Source of the DNA: DSNY01 sp016861185
Lineage (GTDB): Bacteria > Pseudomonadota > Gammaproteobacteria > Burkholderiales > Burkholderiaceae_F
DNA length: 64,000 nt
Direction of reading: 5' to 3'
Assembly (NCBI GenBank): GCA_030263275.1
Contig: SZOR01000007.1
Location: 6,953 to 70,952 of the forward strand
Below the pieces are notes generated by a model, which worked only from the letters and a program-made list of their open reading frames with translations, was not told the DNA's origin and did no database searches. Each line of letters starts with the position of its first letter. The stretch's first letter is position 1. A program made the position numbers and the translations under genes. Positions 38,005-46,158 of the stretch are shown in pieces.

Positions 38005-38433
38005 CTACTTGCGGCCGGTCAGGATGCGGCGGCACTCGGCCTCGTGCTGGCCGATCTCGGCGAGCGTCACCTCGATGTCCTCGCGCTGCTGCTCGAGCGT
38101 GGCGCGGTGCTGTTCGAGGATCGCCAGGAACTTGCGCGCCTGCGCGACCGCATCCTTGGGACTCTCGTACATGTCGATCAGTTCGCGGATCTGCGTCAGC
38201 GTGAGTCCCAGCCGCTTGCCGCGCAGCGTGAGCTTCAGGCGCGTGCGGTCGCGCGGCGAATACACGCGCTTCAGCCCGCTCGCGCCCGCGCGGGTCGGCG
38301 CCAGGATGCCCTGGTCCTCGTAGAAGCGGATCGCGCGCGGCGTGATGTCGAACTCGCGCGCGAGGTCGGTGATCGTGAACTGGGTCGCGGGCGGCGCCGG
38401 GCTTTCGGCGTTGGCCGTGGTGCGTTTCGGCAT
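38005..38433 (-). CDS. liuR: MerR-family regulator of the LiuR type
   Basis: A 142-residue MerR regulator. The winged helix FTITDLAREFDITPRAIRFYEDQGIL (about 18-43) is followed by RVYSPRDRTRLKLTLRGKRLGLTLTQIRELIDMY and a dimerisation helix (LAILEQHRATLEQQREDIEVTLAEI). The RTRLKLTLRGKRLG stretch is a hallmark of LiuR, which controls leucine/isovalerate catabolic genes. ATG 38433 is preferred; the longer frame encodes its own operator. A perfect palindrome lies 30 bases upstream and related sites precede mccB and the ivd operon. C-terminal Cys (ECRRILTGRK) may not be a metal site. Confidence 0.87.
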   Translation of the reverse strand: MPKRTTANAESPAPPATQFTITDLAREFDITPRAIRFYEDQGILAPTRAGASGLKRVYSPRDRTRLKLTLRGKRLGLTLTQIRELIDMYESPKDAVAQARKFLAILEQHRATLEQQREDIEVTLAEIGQHEAECRRILTGRK

Positions 38434-38462
38434 GCGGGTCTTCGGAGAGGCGACGGCGCGCA

Positions 38463-38480
38463 GTTTACGTGCGCGTAAAC
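38463..38480. promoter_or_regulatory. Putative LiuR autoregulatory operator
   Basis: GTTTACG (38463-38469), TGCG, CGTAAAC (38474-38480): perfect 7-base arms. The core TTTACGTGCGCGTAAA has the same frame as TTGACGTAAACGTCAA at 28291. It lies 30 bases upstream of the liuR-like start. Confidence 0.72.
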
Positions 38481-38603
38481 CGGAAGCAATGCCCGAGCGC
38501 ACGCGCTTGAGCCCGGGCCGCCGATTCGAAGCCCTTGAACAGAGGCCGGGGGCGCCCGCATACGCCGCGATCGGGCCGGTCGCGTCAGGGCAATCTAGCG
38601 CCG

Positions 38604-39143
38604 ATGAGACTGGAAGGGACGCGCCCGGCGCAAGCGGCGCGTCCGGGTGGACGCAGCATGCAGGCCCCGATCAACTTCGTCATTTCCGTTCACGCCGACG
38701 CCGCGCGCGAAGACGGCATGGTTGCAGTCGGTCTGGCCACCGAGCGGCTGCGCGCCGGCGGCGCCGATCTGATCGAAGCCAACGACGACGAAGCCACGCT
38801 GGTGCAGTTCGACGCGCTCGACCTCGACGTGCTGTGGAGCGCCGCCGATCTGGCGCGCGAGCACAACCGCGCGGGGCTGCGCTTCGGCATCGCCTCCGGC
38901 GTCAAGGAGCGTCCTGCCCGGCCCGGCGCGCGCCCGCGCGCCAGCGAACGCAGCGTCGCGCAGGCGCGGGGGCTCGCCCGCAGCGCCGACCGCGCCGGCG
39001 TACTGGTGTCCTCGCAGCTCGGCTCCTTGCTGATCGTCTCCGACCCGACTCTGACGCCGCAGCTGCGCGCAACGCGCCTGTTCCACGCCGACGGCGGCAC
39101 GCTGCAGGCGTACCGCTTCGAGTCCGGCGCACGCGCCGGCTGA
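38604..39143 (+). CDS. Uncharacterised protein, nucleotidyl-cyclase-like fragment
   Basis: A protein of 179 residues if ATG 38604 is used, or 161 from ATG 38658. The first ~18 residues are Arg-rich and not informative. The body (FVISVHADAAREDGMVAVGLA, REHNRAGLRFGIASGVKE, AQARGLARSADRAGVLVSSQLGSLL, then LFHADGGTLQAYRFE) resembles the second half of class III adenylate/guanylate cyclase domains or their degenerate relatives, but the metal Asp pair is not evident. No membrane segment. It stands between the divergent liuR-like gene and an MBL hydrolase. Treat as unknown function. Confidence 0.6.
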   Translation: MRLEGTRPAQAARPGGRSMQAPINFVISVHADAAREDGMVAVGLATERLRAGGADLIEANDDEATLVQFDALDLDVLWSAADLAREHNRAGLRFGIASGVKERPARPGARPRASERSVAQARGLARSADRAGVLVSSQLGSLLIVSDPTLTPQLRATRLFHADGGTLQAYRFESGARAG

Positions 39144-39182
39144 AGCGCGCTGGCGGCGGTGCGGCCCGCTTAAACTGCCGCA

Positions 39183-40277
39183 ATGAATCCGCACGAACAC
39201 GAACTCGCCTATCCGTGGGCGGAAGCACCCGCGCCCGGAACGATCGTCACCCTGCGACCCGGCGTGCACTGGCTGCGCATGCGCCTGCCGTTCGCGCTCG
39301 ACCACATCAACCTGTGGCTGCTCGACGACGAGATCGAAGTCGACGGTAGCGTGCGGCGCGGCTGGACCGTGATCGACTGCGGCATCACCAGCGACGAAAC
39401 CAAGGCCGCGTGGGAGAAGCTGTTCGACACCGCGTTCGAAGGCCGGCCGTTGCTGCGCGTGATCGCCACGCACTTCCATCCCGACCATCTCGGGCTCGCG
39501 CATTGGCTCGCCCGCGGCGGCGAACGCGAACGCTGGCGCGCGCCGCTGTGGATGAGCGCGACCGAATACGCATTCGGCCGCTTCCTGTCGGCGGGTACCA
39601 ACGAAACCGCCGGCGAAGACGCGGCCGCGCACTTCCGCCGGCACGGCCTGTCCGATCCGGAGTCGCTCGCCAAGGTGCGCGCGCGCGGCGGCGGCTACTA
39701 CCCGAAGCTCGTCCCCTCGGTGCCACGGTCGTTCCACCGGATCGCCGACGGCGACGAGATCGCGATCGGCCGCGCCGGGTCGCGCCGCGTCTTCCGCGTG
39801 ATCGTCGGCCACGGCCACGCGCCCGAGCACGTGTCGCTGTACTGCGCCGAAGACAAGCTGCTCGTGTCCGGCGACATGGTGCTGCCGCGCATCTCGACCA
39901 ACGTCAGCGTCTTCGATCTGGAGCCCGAGGCCAACCCGCTGCCGCGCTATCTGCGCTCGCTCGACCATTACCTGATGCTGCCGGCCGACACGCTGGTGCT
40001 GCCTTCGCACGGCAAGCCCTTCGTCGGACTGCATCGCCGGGTGGCGCAGCAGCACGCGCATCACCAGGCGCGGCTCGCGGAGGTCTACGACGCCTGCGCG
40101 ACGCCGAAGACGGCCGCCGACATCGTGCCGGTGCTGTTCAACCGCGAGCTGGACCTGCACCAGACGACGTTCGCGCTCGGCGAATCGCTCGCGCACCTGC
40201 ACGCGCTGTGGTACGAGGGGCGGCTCGTGCGCACGAGCGACGGCGGCGTCTGGCGCTTCGCGCAAGGCCTGTCCTGA
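39183..40277 (+). CDS. MBL-fold metallo-hydrolase (lactamase_B type)
   Basis: A 364-residue metallo-beta-lactamase-fold hydrolase with the Zn motif THFHPDHLGLAHWLA (HxHxDH), later ligand His in VIVGHGHAPEHVSLY, Asp in LLVSGDMVLPRIS and His in LVLPSHGKPFVGL. The C-terminal extension (about 280-360, winged-helix-like AQQHAHHQARLAEVYDACATPKTA) is typical of the LACTB2-like/glyoxalase II-like group. A -10-like TAAACT lies 6 bases before the ATG, suggesting a very short leader. The last codons fall in a short interspersed repeat (40268). Confidence 0.9.
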   Translation: MNPHEHELAYPWAEAPAPGTIVTLRPGVHWLRMRLPFALDHINLWLLDDEIEVDGSVRRGWTVIDCGITSDETKAAWEKLFDTAFEGRPLLRVIATHFHPDHLGLAHWLARGGERERWRAPLWMSATEYAFGRFLSAGTNETAGEDAAAHFRRHGLSDPESLAKVRARGGGYYPKLVPSVPRSFHRIADGDEIAIGRAGSRRVFRVIVGHGHAPEHVSLYCAEDKLLVSGDMVLPRISTNVSVFDLEPEANPLPRYLRSLDHYLMLPADTLVLPSHGKPFVGLHRRVAQQHAHHQARLAEVYDACATPKTAADIVPVLFNRELDLHQTTFALGESLAHLHALWYEGRLVRTSDGGVWRFAQGLS

Positions 40278-40290
40278 GCTTGTCGAAGGG
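40268..40290. repeat. Short interspersed repeat overlapping the MBL gene end
   Basis: CCTGTCCTGAGC followed by TTGTCGAAGGG, a sequence recognisable as a widespread REP-like unit in proteobacterial genomes (CTTCGACAAGCTCAGGACAG on the other strand). It supplies the final codons and stop of the MBL hydrolase gene. Confidence 0.7.
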
Positions 40291-40329
40291 CATGAGGCGC
40301 GTCGATCGACCACCGGGGCGCATCCGTTC

Positions 40330-41529
40330 ATGAGCGAACAGCGCAAGCACAAGCCCGCCACGCAACTGGCCACGCTCGGGCGCGAGCGAACGTCGAGCTT
40401 CGGCTTCGTCAACCCGCCGCTGGTGCGCGGCTCGACGGTGCTGCACGACAGCGTGGCGCAGATGAAGGAGCGCGTGCGCCAGCGCTTCGCCGGCGTCGAC
40501 CGTCCGACGACCTACGGCATCTACGGCACGCCGACGCATCACGCGTTCTACGACGCGCTCACCGCGCTCGAAGGCGGGCACGCGAGCTGGGCCGCGCCGT
40601 CGGGGCTGGCGGCGATCACGACCGCGATCCTCGCTTTCGTGCGGCAGGGCGATCACGTGCTCGTGCCCGATTCGGTCTACTGGCCGACGCGCCGCTTCTG
40701 CCGCGAGGTGCTGCCGCGCTTCGGCGTGACGGCGAGCTTCTACGATCCGCGCGTCGGTGAAGCCGGCCGCGCGGCGGTCGAAGCGCTGTTCACGCCGGCC
40801 ACGCGCGTGCTGTTCCTCGAGTCGCCCGGCTCGCTGACCTTCGAGATGCAGGACGTGCCGCTGCTCGCTGCGGTCGCGCGGGCGCGCGGCGCGGTGAGCC
40901 TGATCGACAACACCTGGGCCACGCCGCTCCATTTCCGTCCGCTCGAGCACGGCGTGGACGTGTCGATCCACGCGGCGACCAAGTACATCGGCGGCCACTC
41001 GGATCTCGTGATGGGCACGCTGACCGCCAACGACAGCGCATGGCCGCGGCTGCGCGAGGCGATCCACCAGTACGGCGTGACGACCAGCCCCGACGACTGC
41101 TGGCTCGCGCTGCGCGGTCTGCGCTCGATGGGCGCGCGGCTCGCGCAGCACCGCGCCAACGCCGAACGCCTGATCGAATGGCTGCGTGCCCAGCCCGAGG
41201 TCGAGCGCATCCTGTACCCGGCCGCGCCCGACGACCCCGGCCATGCGCTGTGGAGGCGCGACATGAGCGGCGCAAGCGGTCTGTTCGGCGTCGTGTTAAG
41301 GCCCTCGGTAAGCGAAGCCGCCTGCAACGCCTTGATCGACGGCTTGCAGCTTTTCGGCCTCGGCGCGTCCTGGGGCGGCTACGAAAGCCTGATCATCCCC
41401 GCCAATCCGGAGCGTACGGTCGTGCCGCCGCCGTTCAAGGGGCCGCTGTTCCGCATCGGCGCCGGGCTCGAAGACGCCGGCGACCTGATCGACGATCTGG
41501 CGCAGGGTTTTGCGCGATTGCGCGGCTAG
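40330..41529 (+). CDS. metC: Cystathionine beta-lyase
   Basis: A full-length 399-residue PLP enzyme of the Cys/Met metabolism family. The Schiff-base Lys is Lys218 in IHAATKYIGGHSDLVMG; PLP contacts include APSGLAAITTAI and LIDNTWATP. The sequence fits bacterial MetC (cystathionine to homocysteine) through STVLHDSVAQMKER, TYGIYGTPTHHAFYDAL and WGGYESLIIPANPE. A gamma-synthase or methionine gamma-lyase role is less likely. It ends overlapping the convergent redoxin gene by 4 bases. Confidence 0.92.
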   Translation: MSEQRKHKPATQLATLGRERTSSFGFVNPPLVRGSTVLHDSVAQMKERVRQRFAGVDRPTTYGIYGTPTHHAFYDALTALEGGHASWAAPSGLAAITTAILAFVRQGDHVLVPDSVYWPTRRFCREVLPRFGVTASFYDPRVGEAGRAAVEALFTPATRVLFLESPGSLTFEMQDVPLLAAVARARGAVSLIDNTWATPLHFRPLEHGVDVSIHAATKYIGGHSDLVMGTLTANDSAWPRLREAIHQYGVTTSPDDCWLALRGLRSMGARLAQHRANAERLIEWLRAQPEVERILYPAAPDDPGHALWRRDMSGASGLFGVVLRPSVSEAACNALIDGLQLFGLGASWGGYESLIIPANPERTVVPPPFKGPLFRIGAGLEDAGDLIDDLAQGFARLRG

Positions 41530-42011
41530 CTGGGCTCCGCGAGCAGCCCGCCGAGCGCCAGGCCCAGCTCGAGATCGTCGAGCGCGCCGAAGCGGTGCAG
41601 GCGCACGCGGCCGGTGCGGTCGATCAGCAGCGTGGTCGGCGTGCCCTGCAGCGCGTACGCGCGCATCGTCGCCGGCACCGGATCGCCGCCGCGATGCGCG
41701 TCGATCGCGATCGGAAAGCGCAGCCGGGATTCGTGCGCGAACGCGGCGAGCGCGGCCGGCGTCATCGCGTCGTGATGCTCGAACACGCTGTGCAAACCGA
41801 GCACGACGAGGTCGTCGCGCGCGAGCTGCGCGGCGCGCTGCGCCTGCGGCAGACCGTGCAGCACGCAGCCGGGGCACAGCATCTGGAAGGCGTGCAGCAG
41901 CACGACCCGCCCGCGCAGTCCGTCGAGCGCGATCGGCGCGTCGGTGTTCAACCACGCCGCGGCCTCGATCGGCGGCGCCGGACCGAGCACCGGCAGGTCG
42001 TGCGGGTTCAC
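41526..42011 (-). CDS. AhpC/TSA-type redoxin, TlpA-like
   Basis: A 161-residue thioredoxin-fold protein with dithiol CPGC in HAFQMLCPGCVLHGLPQ and the cis-Pro motif GTPTTLLIDRTGRVRLHRFG. No signal peptide is visible, so probably cytosolic. Peroxiredoxin or thiol-disulfide reductase activity is plausible. It follows the cytochrome P460 gene by 7 bases, so the two are co-transcribed; a redox relation to the haem protein is inferred. Convergent with metC. Confidence 0.85.
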   Translation of the reverse strand: MNPHDLPVLGPAPPIEAAAWLNTDAPIALDGLRGRVVLLHAFQMLCPGCVLHGLPQAQRAAQLARDDLVVLGLHSVFEHHDAMTPAALAAFAHESRLRFPIAIDAHRGGDPVPATMRAYALQGTPTTLLIDRTGRVRLHRFGALDDLELGLALGGLLAEPS

Positions 42012-42018
42012 GCGTCGC

Positions 42019-42492
42019 CTACTTGCGGAAGCTGCTGAACACGTAGTCGCGCGACTTCTGCGACGTATGGCAGTCGAAGCAGGCGCTCTTGGCGTTCGCG
42101 CCGACCGCGCGTTCGGTGGTCGAGTCGCCCTTGAAGCCCTCGAAACCCCAGCCGCCCGTGTCCTTCCACTTCTTCGCGTCCTTCATCATCACGCCGACGA
42201 CCTTGCGCGGGCCTTCTTCGATCGCGTTGCCGCCGCTCTTGGCTTCGAGTAGATCGAAGACGATCACCGCGCCGTCGGGGAACGTGCCCTTGCGATAGCC
42301 TTCGAGCGCCTTCTGGTTGGCGTACAGGTGGTGGATGCCGCCGAACGAGTCGTACAGCGGATGCCCCGGCTGGATCACCATGCTCTTGACGTGCGTCCAG
42401 TCGCGGTAGCCCTTCGGATACGGCACGGCCGCGGGATCGGCGGCGAAGGCGGGCAGCGTCACGAGCGCGAGTGCGGCGAGCAGTCGGTTCAT
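42019..42492 (-). CDS. Cytochrome P460-family c-type haem protein
   Basis: A 157-residue periplasmic protein with signal peptide (NRLLAALALVTLPAFA) and a cytochrome P460 domain. The domain has WTHVKSMVIQPGHPLYDSFGGIHHLYAN, GAVIVFDLLEAKS, and the c-haem site CFDCH near residue 142. P460 family members oxidise hydroxylamine or nitric oxide, or are of unknown role. ATG 42492 starts the signal peptide; the longer frame is promoter DNA. Divergent from the HxlR regulator with 107 bases between, so HxlR probably controls it. Confidence 0.87.
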   Translation of the reverse strand: MNRLLAALALVTLPAFAADPAAVPYPKGYRDWTHVKSMVIQPGHPLYDSFGGIHHLYANQKALEGYRKGTFPDGAVIVFDLLEAKSGGNAIEEGPRKVVGVMMKDAKKWKDTGGWGFEGFKGDSTTERAVGANAKSACFDCHTSQKSRDYVFSSFRK

Positions 42493-42558
42493 CGAGGTCT
42501 CCTTTCCTTGCAGACGGACAGGCGGGTATTGTTTGCGCGCGCGAAGCGCGAATAAAGC

Positions 42559-42576
42559 GGGCACCGAACGGTGCCC
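42559..42576. promoter_or_regulatory. Palindromic operator candidate between P460 and hxlR-type genes
   Basis: GGGCACCGAACGGTGCCC: perfect 8-base arms around AA. It lies 24 bases before the HxlR-type start and 67 before the divergent P460 start. On the plus strand TTGTTT (42529) and AATAAA (42551), 16 bases apart, could be a promoter overlapped by the dyad. Confidence 0.55.
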
Positions 42577-42599
42577 CGGTTACCTTTCGGTGTTGATCG

Positions 42600-42935
42600 A
42601 TGATTTCCGGACGAAAGAAAATTCCCGCGGCACCCGACGTGGCCGGCATGGTCGAGGACATCGTCGGCTGCAAATGGTCGCTCGCGGTGCTCGCGCAGAT
42701 CCGGCAGGGTGTGGTGCGGCCGGGCGCGATGGAGCACGCGCTGCCGGGGCTGTCGACCAAGGTGCTGAACGAACGGCTGCGCAAGCTCGTGCGCTACGGC
42801 ATCCTCGCGCGCCACGCGTATGCCGAGGTGCCGCCGCGCGTCGAATACCGGCTCACGCCGTTCGGCCAGAAGTTCACGCGGCTGATCGACGGCGTCGAGC
42901 AGTTGCAGCGGGAACTCGAACGCGACGCGGCGTGA
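42600..42935 (+). CDS. HxlR-family winged-helix transcriptional regulator
   Basis: A 111-residue HxlR regulator with IVGCKWSLAVLAQI (the family GGKWxxxIL region), MEHALPGLSTKVLNERLRKLVRYGIL (recognition helix) and VPPRVEYRLTPFGQKF (wing). Family members sense redox or small electrophiles, often by one Cys; here Cys24 in GCKW is the only Cys. Divergent from the P460/redoxin operon, which is its likely target, and abutting the convergent BtuF-like gene stop to stop. Confidence 0.9.
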   Translation: MISGRKKIPAAPDVAGMVEDIVGCKWSLAVLAQIRQGVVRPGAMEHALPGLSTKVLNERLRKLVRYGILARHAYAEVPPRVEYRLTPFGQKFTRLIDGVEQLQRELERDAA

Positions 42936-43742
42936 TCAGGCCAGGCGTGCGGCGCGGAACTCGCGCAGATACGCGAGCCCGCGGATCGCGCGGCTGCCAT
43001 ACCAGCTCGTCATCTCGCCGTCGATCAGATCGATCGGCTGCTGCGGGTGGCGCGACCGCAGCTCGGTGACGTGTCGCTCGCGGAACATGAACGGCTCGGT
43101 CGAAAGCAGCACGCGGTCGACGCGCGCGACCTCGGTGTCGAGGTCGTCGACCACCGGATAACGCGCTGCGCCCCGCTCGCCGCCCGCCGGCGCGGTCACG
43201 ATCCAGCCGACCAGCGCGAGGGTGCGCGCGATGTAGGTGTCGGCGGCGACCGTCATCCACGGCTTCTTCCAGATCAGGTACAGCACCGTCTCGCGCGGCC
43301 AGTCGCGCGCGGCGCAGGCGTCGAGTTCGGCCTGCAGGCGCGCGCAAAGGGCTTCGGCTTGCGCTTCGCGATCGAAGATGCCGCCGAGCAACCGGTACAG
43401 CGCGAGGTTGTCCGCGGGCGCGTTCGGATGCGTGACGATCACGTTCGGCACGAAGGCGCGGATCGCGTCGACCGTCGGCGCCTCGTTCTCGTCGATGTTG
43501 ACGATCACGTGCGCCGGCGCCAGGCGCCGCAGCGCATCGAGCTTGACGTCCTTGGTGCCGCCGACCTTCGGCACGTTCGCGACCCGCTCGCGCGGATGGA
43601 TACAGAAGCCCGTGCGGCCGACCACCCGTTCGCCGAGGTCGAGGTCGAACAGCAGCTCGGTGATCGAAGGCACCAGCGAAACGATGCGCGCGTCGGGCGC
43701 CGCGCGACCGTGCGCCTGCCCGATCGCGTCGATCCAGCTCAC
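42936..43742 (-). CDS. BtuF-like cobalamin/metal-binding substrate-receptor family protein
   Basis: A 268-residue helical-backbone metal-receptor protein (BtuF/FhuD superfamily): RIVSLVPSITELLFDLDLGERVVGRTGFC, PKVGGTKDVKLDALRRLAPAHVIVN and LYLIWKKPWMTVAADTYI. GTG 43742, overlapping the SDR stop (GTGA), yields no signal peptide, unlike true BtuF, and no ABC transporter genes are nearby. This signal-less 'cobalamin-binding protein' type is common in proteobacteria; ligand unproven. Confidence 0.82.
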   Translation of the reverse strand: MSWIDAIGQAHGRAAPDARIVSLVPSITELLFDLDLGERVVGRTGFCIHPRERVANVPKVGGTKDVKLDALRRLAPAHVIVNIDENEAPTVDAIRAFVPNVIVTHPNAPADNLALYRLLGGIFDREAQAEALCARLQAELDACAARDWPRETVLYLIWKKPWMTVAADTYIARTLALVGWIVTAPAGGERGAARYPVVDDLDTEVARVDRVLLSTEPFMFRERHVTELRSRHPQQPIDLIDGEMTSWYGSRAIRGLAYLREFRAARLA

Positions 43743-44506
43743 GGCGACGGTTCGGTCTTGCGGGGCTTGTACGGCCGATTGGCCAGCAGCCTGTCGAAGG
43801 CCCAGTTCGGCAGCAGGCGCAGCAGCTTGGCGACGAAGGCCATCTGCCACGGGATGACGCGGTAGCTCGCTCCCGCGAGCATCGCGCCGGCGGCGGCGCG
43901 CGCGAACGCCTCGGGCGCCATCAGAAAAGGCATGCGGTACGGGTTGCGCGCGGTCAGCGGCGTGCGCACGAAGCCCGGCGCGATCGTCACCACGCCCACG
44001 CCGAAGCGCCGCAGCTCGACGCGCAGGCTTTCGAGGTAGCTGATCGCCGCCGCCTTCGACGCGCAGTACGCCTCGGAGCCGGGCAGTCCGCGGATGCCGG
44101 CGACGCTCGCGATGCCGGCGAGCGTGCCGCGCCTGCGGTGGCGCATCGGCGCGATGAACGGATGGAAGGTGTGGGCCATCGCCAGCACGTTCGTTTCCAG
44201 CACCTGCCTGAACGCGTCGAGATCCTCGTAGTGCTCGGTCAGCACGCCGACCGAGATGCCGGCGTTGGCGATCACGAGGTCCGCGCCACCGCTCGCGGCG
44301 TCGAAGTCGCGGCCCGCAGCGACGATCGCATCCCTGTCGGTGACATCGACGGCGTACGTTCGATGCACGCCCGGAAGCTGCGCGGCCAGCTCGTCGAGCA
44401 CGGCCTGCCGCCGCGCGACCAGTCCGAGCATCGCCCCGCGCCCCGCGAACTCGCGCGCGAGCGCGGCGCCGATCCCGCTCGAGGCGCCGGTGATGAAGAC
44501 GTTCAT
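43739..44506 (-). CDS. Short-chain dehydrogenase/reductase
   Basis: A 255-residue SDR with GASSGIG at about 7-13, VIANAGISVG near 83, NVLAMAHTF, catalytic Ser/Tyr/Lys in IASVAGIRGLPGSEAYCASKAAAISY, and a C-terminal VIPWQMAFVAKLLRLLPNWAFDRLL hydrophobic segment suggesting membrane association. Substrate unknown. It overlaps the BtuF-like gene by 4 bases, so they are co-expressed. Upstream lies a repeat array. Confidence 0.88.
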   Translation of the reverse strand: MNVFITGASSGIGAALAREFAGRGAMLGLVARRQAVLDELAAQLPGVHRTYAVDVTDRDAIVAAGRDFDAASGGADLVIANAGISVGVLTEHYEDLDAFRQVLETNVLAMAHTFHPFIAPMRHRRRGTLAGIASVAGIRGLPGSEAYCASKAAAISYLESLRVELRRFGVGVVTIAPGFVRTPLTARNPYRMPFLMAPEAFARAAAGAMLAGASYRVIPWQMAFVAKLLRLLPNWAFDRLLANRPYKPRKTEPSP

Positions 44507-44591
44507 TTGTTCGGATTGCGAATCGCGGATTGCGCTGCTCGGATCGCGGACTGCAGACCGCTGTCGACCCCGCGCAGGGTGGCCCTTCTTT

Positions 44592-44753
44592 CCCCTTTCG
44601 TAAAGGGGGCTGAGGGGGAGATCCGCTTCAGACGCACCAAAGGTGCGTCATTCCTCTTCCCCCTTTCGTAAAGGGGGACCGAGGGGGATTTTTCAGTCTC
44701 GCCAACCCGCGGAGCCCGAGGAATCCCCCCAGCCCCCCTTTTTCAAAGGGGGG
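44592..44753. repeat. Array of three palindromic type B repeats with inner hairpin
   Basis: Two direct copies (CCCCTTTCGTAAAGGGG cores at 44592 and 44659, each followed by a G-tract) and one inverted copy (44722-44753, CCCCCCTTTTTCAAAGGGGGG). Between the first two is a perfect hairpin GACGCACC-AAA-GGTGCGTC (44631-44649). The 314-base gap between the SDR and dsbA genes holds only this array and unique flanks; no gene is seen. Confidence 0.85.
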
Positions 44754-44820
44754 TGCGAGTTCGCCGCATTGCCATCGCTTGCTCGCGCGATCTGCAGTCC
44801 GCGATCCGCAATCCGATCCC

Positions 44821-45465
44821 TTACTTCTTCCGCTCCGCCCGCGAGCGCTGGATCAGGTGGTCGAGCACGGCGATCGCGCCTTCGCGCGAACCGACCATCG
44901 ACGGCGCGGTGACGAACTTGCCGTCGACGGCGACCGACGGCGTACCGTCGATCTTGTACGCGCGCCAGACCTGCGCGGCGCGGTTGGCGCGCGTGGCCAC
45001 CGTGAACGAGTTGTACGTGTCGAGCCACTGCTTGCGGTCGATGCCGTTGGCCGCCATGAAGTCGGCGATCTCGTCGGGCTTGAGCATCGGCCGGCGATTG
45101 GTGACGATCGCGACGAACACCTTGCCGTGCAGCTCGTTCGTCTTGCCGAGCGCTTCGAGCGCGTAGTAGATGCGGCTGTGCGGCGTGCGCGCCTCGTCGA
45201 ACGCGACCGGATTGCGGCGGTACTCGACGTCGGCGGGCAGCCGCTTGCGGAACGCCTCCAGATCGGGCTCGAACGTCTGGCAGTGCGGGCAGCCGTACCA
45301 GAAGAACTCGAGCACTTCGATCTTGGCGCCGGTTTCCACCGGCTGCGGCGGGCTGACGCGCCGGTAGTCGCGGCCCTCGCGCGGCTGCGGCGCTTGCGCG
45401 GAGGCGAGCGTCGGAATCAATGCGGCGGCCGCGATGAACTTGCGGCGATCGAAATGCTGTGTCAT
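44821..45465 (-). CDS. dsbA: Thiol:disulfide interchange protein DsbA/DsbL
   Basis: A 214-residue periplasmic oxidoreductase. Signal region FIAAAALIPTLASA, active dithiol CPHC (Cys59-Cys62) in EFFWYGCPHCQTFEP and cis-Pro motif GTPSVAVDGKF. It introduces disulfides into exported proteins and is re-oxidised by DsbB. Size and motif fit betaproteobacterial DsbA. It follows the SPOR-domain gene by 85 bases on the same strand, an arrangement common in Burkholderiales, where argS-SPOR-dsbA are adjacent. Confidence 0.93.
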   Translation of the reverse strand: MTQHFDRRKFIAAAALIPTLASAQAPQPREGRDYRRVSPPQPVETGAKIEVLEFFWYGCPHCQTFEPDLEAFRKRLPADVEYRRNPVAFDEARTPHSRIYYALEALGKTNELHGKVFVAIVTNRRPMLKPDEIADFMAANGIDRKQWLDTYNSFTVATRANRAAQVWRAYKIDGTPSVAVDGKFVTAPSMVGSREGAIAVLDHLIQRSRAERKK

Positions 45466-45550
45466 GGGCGACCCTTCCTCGATGAAGACCTGTGCCTAAC
45501 GCGATCGGCCACACTCGCGCTGACGCGTTCCCGGCAGCGTGCGTGGCGCG

Positions 45551-46123
45551 CTACTTCAGCCGGATGACCTGCGCCTCGATGCCGTTGTCGGCGAGCATCT
45601 TGCGCGTGCGGTTGACGTCGTCGATCTGGCCGTACGGGCCGAGCCGTACGCGGTACAGAGTCGTCCCGGCCTGTTCGATCGGGAAAACCCGCGCGTCGAG
45701 CCCCATCAGCGCGAGCCGCGCGCGCATCGCGTCGGCGTCCTCGGGCGTGCGGAACGCGCCCGCCTGAAGCTGGAAGCGCGTGCCTTCGTCGGCGGCCGGC
45801 GCCGCCGTCTTTGCGTCCTTGGCGGGCGCCGGCGCGACGGCCGGCGGCGGCTCGACCTTCGCGCTTTCGGCCGGCTTCGGCGGCGCGGGCGGCGGCGCGT
45901 ACAGCGGCTTGTTCGGATCGGGCAGCTTGCCGTCGGCGCCGGGCTGGATGTTTTCGGTCGGGCGCTGCACCTTGTTGACGAAAGGCACCGGCGCGTTGGT
46001 GATGTAGACGGCGGCGATCGCGGCGATCGCGAGCCCCACGCACAGGCCGACGATCAGCCCGATCAGCGTGTTGCCGTATTGACGTGAAGCGGAGGACGAC
46101 AAGCGCGGTCCCTTTCGTTGCAT
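45551..46123 (-). CDS. SPOR-domain cell-division protein, FtsN-like
   Basis: A 190-residue bitopic protein: short cytosolic N-terminus, one transmembrane helix (NTLIGLIVGLCVGLAIAAIAAVYI, about 17-40), a Pro/Ala-rich periplasmic linker (about 70-110) and a C-terminal SPOR domain (RFQLQAGAFRTPEDADAMRARLALMG, TLYRVRLGPY). SPOR domains bind denuded glycan at the septum. ATG 46123 was chosen because the longer frame is antisense of argS. It lies 35 bases after argS. Confidence 0.88.
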   Translation of the reverse strand: MQRKGPRLSSSASRQYGNTLIGLIVGLCVGLAIAAIAAVYITNAPVPFVNKVQRPTENIQPGADGKLPDPNKPLYAPPPAPPKPAESAKVEPPPAVAPAPAKDAKTAAPAADEGTRFQLQAGAFRTPEDADAMRARLALMGLDARVFPIEQAGTTLYRVRLGPYGQIDDVNRTRKMLADNGIEAQVIRLK

Positions 46124-46158
46124 CGATGGTCGCGGCGCGCGCGGCGAAACAAACGAGG

